DNA of 45,498 nucleotides. Origin: an uncultured Sphingomonas sp. Lineage in GTDB: Bacteria > Pseudomonadota > Alphaproteobacteria > Sphingomonadales > Sphingomonadaceae. The translations under genes were made by a program, and so were the position numbers. This document shows, piece after piece, positions 40,077 through 45,498 of this stretch (position 1 is the stretch's first letter; each line of letters begins with the position of its first letter). The stretch spans positions 1 through 45,498 of the forward strand of contig CAJYOI010000001.1 of the NCBI GenBank assembly GCA_913776045.1, given 5' to 3'. A model generated the notes under the pieces. The model was given only the letters and a program-made list of their open reading frames with translations, searched no databases and was not told where the DNA came from.

Positions 40077-42230
40077 ATGAATCTGGGTCCGCCGTTCGAT
40101 CCGTCCGACCGCCGCACTGGCCCGTCGGACGACGACCCCTTCGCCAATTTCGCGCGCACCGGGAAACTCTCCACCGGCAGCACGCCGCCTGCGCCGCCCC
40201 CGCCCGGCGATGGCATGCGGTTCGATCCCCCCGCTGCACCCAAGCGCCGCATCCGCTGGGGCCGCTGGTTCGTGCGCGGGACGGGCGTGTTCATCGTCCT
40301 CCTGGTCATCGCGATTATCTGGCTGGCGGTCACCGCCCCGCTGTCGCGCTCGCTCAAACCCCCGACGCCGCCGAGCATCACGCTGCTGGCGAGCGACGGC
40401 AAGACCCCGATCGCGCGGCGCGGCGCGGTCATCGGCGCGCCGGTCGACGTGCGCACTCTGCCCAAGCATATTCCCGAAGCGTTCATCGCCATCGAGGATC
40501 GCCGATTTTATTCGCACTGGGGCGTCTCTCCCCGCGGCATTGCGCGGGCGATGTGGAACAACGCCCGCGCCGGCGGCATGCGCGAGGGCGGGTCGACGAT
40601 TACCCAGCAGCTCGCCAAAAACGCCTTCCTGTCGTCCGACCGCACCTTCGGCCGCAAGGCGCGCGAGCTAATGATTTCGTTCTGGCTGGAGGCCTGGCTG
40701 ACCAAGGACGAAATCCTCAGCCGCTATCTCTCGAACGCCTATTTCGGCGACAACGTCTATGGCCTGTCGGCCGCGGCGAAACATTATTTCAGCAAGCGGC
40801 CCGAACAGCTGAGCGTCGCGCAGGCCGCGCTGCTGGCGGGTCTGGTCAAGGCACCGTCGCGGCTTGCGCCGACGATCAACTTGAGCGGCGCGCGGGCACG
40901 GCAGAAGCTTGTCGTCGGCGCGATGGTCGAAAGCGGCTTCCTGACCAAGGCGGAAGCCGCCGATGTCGGCCCGGCGCGCCTGAACGTCGAGCGGACCAAG
41001 GATCTGCCCTCGGGCACCTATTTCGCCGACTGGGTCCTGCCCCAGGCCCGCGACCGGGCGGGGGAGATCGCAAGCGAGCTGACCGTCACCACGACGCTCG
41101 ACCAGCGGATGCAACGCGCCGCCGAACGCGCGATCAAACGCGCCGGTCTGCGCGAGGCGCAGGCCGCACTCGTCGCGATGCGCCCCGACGGCACCGTCGT
41201 CGCGATGGTCGGCGGCAAGGATTACCGCAAGTCGCCGTTCAACCGCGCGGTACAGGCCAAACGCCAGCCGGGATCGACCTTCAAACTGTTCGTTTACCTG
41301 GCCGCGCTCCGTTCCGGCATGACGCCCGAGAGCACCGTCGAGGACACGCCGGTCACGATCGGCGAATGGAGCCCGAAGAATTCGGACGGCCGCTATGCCG
41401 GGACGATCAGCCTCGCGCGCGCCTTCGCCAAATCGTCGAACGTCGCGGCCGCACGCCTGACCAAGGAGGTCGGCGTGTCGAACGTGATCCGCGCCGCGCG
41501 CGACCTGGGTGTGACCAGCCCGATCGCCAACGAAGCCTCGATCGCGCTCGGCACGTCGTCGATGTCGCTGCTCGAACTGACCAGCGCCTATGCCGCGATC
41601 GCCGCGGGCGAATATCCGGTGCGCGCACGCGGCCTGTCGGCGGAGGAAGAGCCGGGCTTCATCGATCGTTGGCGAGGGCGGCGGACGCAGATCGACGAGA
41701 AGACGCTGGAGGGGATGCGCGAATTGCTATCGCGCTCGATCGCCAGCGGGACGGGCACGCAGGCGGCGCTCAGCATCACCGGCTTCGGCAAGACCGGCAC
41801 GACGCAGGACAGCCGCGACGCGCTGTTCGTCGGCTATGCGCAGGGGCTGGTCGCGGGCGTCTGGGTCGGCAACGATGACAATTCGCCCAACCCGGGGCTC
41901 GCGGGCGGCGGAATCCCCGCGCGCATCTGGCGCGATTTCATGATCGAGGCGCTGGGCGTCTCCGCACCGCCACCACCGGTGGTCGAGGAAGCGGAGGATC
42001 CGCTCGGCAATCTGATCGAGGGGTTCGAGGATCCCGAGGGGCCCGTCTACATGGAGGATACCACCACACCGCCAGCGGCGGAGATCGAGGGTCTGGGCCT
42101 CAACGTCCGCCTGGGCCGCGACGGCAGCTTCGCGGTTGCCCCGAGCGACCGGCGCCGCGATGCGCCCCCGCCGCGGCGTGAGGATCGGCGTGCGCCGGAT
42201 GAGGATGAAGAGGCGGTGGCGCCGAGGTAG
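40077..42230 (+). CDS. Class A penicillin-binding protein (PBP1A-type)
   Basis: This bifunctional peptidoglycan synthase has a proline-rich cytoplasmic N-terminus (about 1-60), one membrane anchor (FVRGTGVFIVLLVIAIIWLA), a GT51 transglycosylase domain with EDRRFYSHWGVSPRGIARAM (catalytic glutamate near 140) and GGSTITQQLAKNAFLSSDR, and a transpeptidase domain with PGSTFKLF (S400), SSN in AKSSNVAAARL and KTGTTQD. The C-terminal region is acidic and proline-rich (DRRRDAPPPRREDRRAPDED), probably disordered. At 717 residues it falls in the PBP1A/1C size range; the C-terminal elements suit PBP1A. It starts 45 bases after the HNH gene. Confidence 0.95.
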   Translation: MNLGPPFDPSDRRTGPSDDDPFANFARTGKLSTGSTPPAPPPPGDGMRFDPPAAPKRRIRWGRWFVRGTGVFIVLLVIAIIWLAVTAPLSRSLKPPTPPSITLLASDGKTPIARRGAVIGAPVDVRTLPKHIPEAFIAIEDRRFYSHWGVSPRGIARAMWNNARAGGMREGGSTITQQLAKNAFLSSDRTFGRKARELMISFWLEAWLTKDEILSRYLSNAYFGDNVYGLSAAAKHYFSKRPEQLSVAQAALLAGLVKAPSRLAPTINLSGARARQKLVVGAMVESGFLTKAEAADVGPARLNVERTKDLPSGTYFADWVLPQARDRAGEIASELTVTTTLDQRMQRAAERAIKRAGLREAQAALVAMRPDGTVVAMVGGKDYRKSPFNRAVQAKRQPGSTFKLFVYLAALRSGMTPESTVEDTPVTIGEWSPKNSDGRYAGTISLARAFAKSSNVAAARLTKEVGVSNVIRAARDLGVTSPIANEASIALGTSSMSLLELTSAYAAIAAGEYPVRARGLSAEEEPGFIDRWRGRRTQIDEKTLEGMRELLSRSIASGTGTQAALSITGFGKTGTTQDSRDALFVGYAQGLVAGVWVGNDDNSPNPGLAGGGIPARIWRDFMIEALGVSAPPPPVVEEAEDPLGNLIEGFEDPEGPVYMEDTTTPPAAEIEGLGLNVRLGRDGSFAVAPSDRRRDAPPPRREDRRAPDEDEEAVAPR

Positions 42231-42260
42231 GGCATTCTCGCGCTCGTGCTGAGCTTTTAT

Positions 42261-42360
42261 TCCTCCCCTCCCCTTCAGGGGAGGGGCCGGGAGTGGAGCC
42301 TATCCGCGAGCAAGACGTACGCAGCACCGCCCCACCCCAACCCTTCCCTCAAGGGGAGGG
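42261..42360. repeat. Composite palindromic intergenic element, CTCCCC family, copy 3
   Basis: Two hairpins flank the element: a perfect CCCCTCCCC-TTCA-GGGGAGGGG at 42265-42286 and CCCTTCCC-TCAA-GGGGAGGG at 42341-42360 (one wobble pair). It sits between the convergent PBP and macro-domain genes and so may act as a two-way terminator. It matches the layout of copies at 1000 and 5434, though the interior is less alike. Confidence 0.65.
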
Positions 42361-42380
42361 GCTACAGGTTGCCCCTCGGC

Positions 42381-42884
42381 CTAATCTAGCAACGCATCGT
42401 AGATCGCCAGCTGATCGTCAGAAAACAGCGCGAACGTCACGCACGCCAACGCCGCATTCGCCGCCAGTGCCGCCTGGGTCTCGCGCACGGCAATCTCCGC
42501 CGCAGGCTCTGCCGGATAGCCGTGGATGCCAGTACTGATCGCCGGGAACGCCAGCGTCGCGAAGCCCTCCCGCGCGGCGATGGCGAAGCAGCTGCGGTAG
42601 CAACCGGCCAGCACCTCCGCCTCGCCGCGACCGCCGCCGTTCCACACAGGCCCGACCGTATGGATCACATGCTTCGCCGGAAGCCGATAGCCGCGCGACA
42701 GCCGCGCCTCGCCCGGCGGACAACCGCCCAGCGTCCGCGTCTCGGCCAGCAATTCCGGCCCCGCCGCCCGGTGGATCGCGCCATCCACTCCGCCGCCGCC
42801 CAACAGCGAGGAATTGGCCGCGTTGATGATCGCATCGACCGCTTGGCGGGTGATGTCCGCGCGCACCGCGTGGAGGCGGGTCAC
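42381..42884 (-). CDS. Macro domain protein (ADP-ribose-binding hydrolase)
   Basis: The 167-residue protein is a single macro domain of the YmdB/MacroD type, which removes acetyl groups from O-acetyl-ADP-ribose or ADP-ribose from proteins. Evidence: [20 protein letters not shown] followed by [10 protein letters not shown] (about 16-45), [20 protein letters not shown] and [12 protein letters not shown], the three ADP-ribose-binding loops. No toxin gene sits next to it. Its start overlaps the stop codon of the symporter gene by four bases (42881-42884), so expression is coupled. Confidence 0.94.
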   Translation of the reverse strand: MTRLHAVRADITRQAVDAIINAANSSLLGGGGVDGAIHRAAGPELLAETRTLGGCPPGEARLSRGYRLPAKHVIHTVGPVWNGGGRGEAEVLAGCYRSCFAIAAREGFATLAFPAISTGIHGYPAEPAAEIAVRETQAALAANAALACVTFALFSDDQLAIYDALLD

Positions 42885-44149
42885 TCCGGCGCCTGCGCCA
42901 GGATCGCGTCGGCCTCGGTCTTCGCCACGCCCGATCGCCGCCCGATGGCAGAGGTCGCGGCGACGTCCATCATCACGTTGCCGAGCGTCCGCATGATGTC
43001 GGGGAAGGTCTCCACCGCGACCAGCAGCGCCAGCGGCCCGATCGGCAGGCCCATCGCCAGCGCGATCGGCGCGATCGACGACACGAAGCTTATCGTGCCC
43101 GGCAAACTAACCGCGCCCATCGTCGTGACAGCCGCCGCGGCGATGCCGATGGCGATCTGCCCCGCGGTCAGCTCGACGCCGAAGATATGCGCGACATAGA
43201 GCGCCACGGCCAGATTCATTGCCGGCCCGGTGAAGCGAAAGATCGCGACCGCCAGCGGCAGGACGACGCCCGACGTCGCAACCGGAAGCCCCAGTTTCTC
43301 GCTCGCGCGCAGCATCGCCGGCAGCGACGCGAGAGACGACTGCGTCGAGACGGCCACCGCCGCCGGCTGGGTCATCGCGCGCAGATAGCTGCCCAGACCC
43401 AGCCGTCCGCCGATGATCGCGACCGGAAACGCGAGCAATGTCACGCCCGCGCCGCATGCGGTCACGGTCAGCACATAGTGGATGAGCGCGCCGAACGCCG
43501 CCGTCCCCGCCTTCGCCCCCACCGCGAACGCCAGCGCGAAGACGCCGACCGGCGCCAGCCACAGCACCCAGCCGATGACGATCAGCATCGCATCCGCCAC
43601 TGCCTGAAACACGCCGGTCAACAGCTTGCGCGGCTCGTCGGGCAGGCGCGTGACGGCGAACGCGAACGCGACCGTAAACACGATCAGCGGCAGGAACGCG
43701 TCGTTGGCGGCCGCGGCCAGCGGGTTGGTCGGCACCATCGCGACCAGGAATTCGCTGAATGGCGGCACTTGGCCGACCTCGCTCGCGCTCGCGACCGCGC
43801 CCTTCAGCGCCGCAGCGGCGTCCGGCCCCAGCGGGAAGAGATGCGTGATCGCGAAGAAGATCGCCGCCGACAATGCCGACGACGTCCACAAAAGGGCGAT
43901 GAACACGATCAGCGCGCGGGTCGCGAGACGACTGGCCTTGGCGGCCTCTGCGGTCGCGGCGATGCCGGTGACCAGCAGGCCGACGACCAACGGCACGATC
44001 GTCATCTGCAGCCCATGCAGCCAGATCGTCCCCACCGGCTCTGCGATCGCTACGCCCACCGCGTCCGCCGACGGCGCGACCCGCGCGAGCAGGATGCCCA
44101 GCACGAGCCCGCCGACGAGCGCGATCAGGATACGGGTGGCTTGCGACAT
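42881..44149 (-). CDS. Dicarboxylate/amino acid:cation symporter
   Basis: The 422-residue inner-membrane protein belongs to the DAACS (DctA/GltP) family that imports C4-dicarboxylates or acidic amino acids with protons or sodium. It has eight or so hydrophobic segments and the family features [16 protein letters not shown], the serine-rich [20 protein letters not shown] that replaces the AxxTxSSxxTLP helical hairpin 1, [17 protein letters not shown] and the hairpin-2 region [20 protein letters not shown]. The NMxGT variant of the seventh segment is not clear (GPAMN here). I chose the ATG at 44149 as the family start. It is transcribed divergently from glmM (72-base gap). Confidence 0.92.
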   Translation of the reverse strand: MSQATRILIALVGGLVLGILLARVAPSADAVGVAIAEPVGTIWLHGLQMTIVPLVVGLLVTGIAATAEAAKASRLATRALIVFIALLWTSSALSAAIFFAITHLFPLGPDAAAALKGAVASASEVGQVPPFSEFLVAMVPTNPLAAAANDAFLPLIVFTVAFAFAVTRLPDEPRKLLTGVFQAVADAMLIVIGWVLWLAPVGVFALAFAVGAKAGTAAFGALIHYVLTVTACGAGVTLLAFPVAIIGGRLGLGSYLRAMTQPAAVAVSTQSSLASLPAMLRASEKLGLPVATSGVVLPLAVAIFRFTGPAMNLAVALYVAHIFGVELTAGQIAIGIAAAAVTTMGAVSLPGTISFVSSIAPIALAMGLPIGPLALLVAVETFPDIMRTLGNVMMDVAATSAIGRRSGVAKTEADAILAQAPE

Positions 44150-44221
44150 AACTCGATTCTCCCCAGGCCCCGCGCTATGGCGAGCCGACCCACAGGCGAC
44201 AAGGTTGCGGAAACAGCGACG

Positions 44222-45498
<1,277 letters not shown>

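Noticed and set aside
40553-41878. A 441-codon frame inside the penicillin-binding protein gene
   Set aside because: It is a shifted frame of a gene with all catalytic motifs intact, and has R/G/D-rich shadow composition.
42381-42884. The macro-domain gene as an antitoxin of a DarT-DarG type system
   Set aside because: No DarT-like toxin lies nearby; the coupled neighbour is a metabolite symporter and the domain is the short YmdB type.

Overview
The window is GC-rich, densely coding chromosomal DNA from an alphaproteobacterium, most likely a sphingomonad (Sphingomonas or a close relative). This rests on a MipZ-type ATPase, a MucR/Ros regulator, a DUF3297 protein, a PgmG-like phosphohexomutase, and several families of short palindromic intergenic repeats of the kind common in sphingomonads. 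The taxonomic call is inference: no rRNA gene is present. I see no tRNA, CRISPR array, integrase, transposase or phage gene, and no intergenic stretch longer than about 255 bases.

Layout. 1-2083: a YadG/YadH-type ABC exporter pair split by a composite repeat. 2084-6280: class II fructose-bisphosphatase (minus), a small secreted orphan and an ABC-F protein (plus), then DUF3297 and a small tyrosine-rich secreted protein (minus). 6420-11494: a tightly coupled plus-strand operon of EVE-domain protein, fused E1 alpha/beta 2-oxoacid dehydrogenase, FabD-like acyltransferase and ALDH7-type semialdehyde dehydrogenase. 11531-14023: MucR-family regulator with its own intrinsic terminator, an AT-rich divergent region, then plsY and dprA. 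14010-18192: a surface-glycan or lipid-linked glycosylation group (large polytopic membrane protein, GtrA, methyltransferase, GtrB-like glycosyltransferase). 18221-23535: M48 protease with LysM, a three-gene two-component module, and a DnaQ-like exonuclease.

23684-24142 is a decayed secreted-protein gene with two in-frame stops. 24191-26824 carries phosphomannomutase/phosphoglucomutase, a membrane-anchored J-domain protein and MipZ (minus). 26887-28091 carries panC and a Sel1-like protein (plus). 28341-35480 is a long minus-strand run: queuosine precursor transporter, argB, yggT, DUF167, folD, an NTF2-like secreted protein, marC and topA. 35616-37426 is a nucleoside transporter with a coupled orphan gene. 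37443-39325 is L,D-transpeptidase, a 48-residue orphan and 3-hydroxybutyryl-CoA dehydrogenase (minus). 39465-42230 is an HNH protein and a class A penicillin-binding protein. 42381-44149 is a macro-domain protein and a dicarboxylate/amino-acid symporter (minus). glmM runs off the right edge.

Most genes are housekeeping: envelope building (glmM, PBP1A, L,D-transpeptidase, plsY, phosphohexomutase, glycosylation group), central metabolism, and signalling. The places most worth a second look are the E1/FabD-like/ALDH7 operon, the Gtr-like group with its candidate GT-C enzyme, the MucR homologue lacking its first zinc-ligand cysteine beside an AT-rich region, the double-nonsense pseudogene, and a repeat whose hairpin arm forms the ribosome binding site of the ABC permease. 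I found no clear evidence of a wholly new defence or mobile system.
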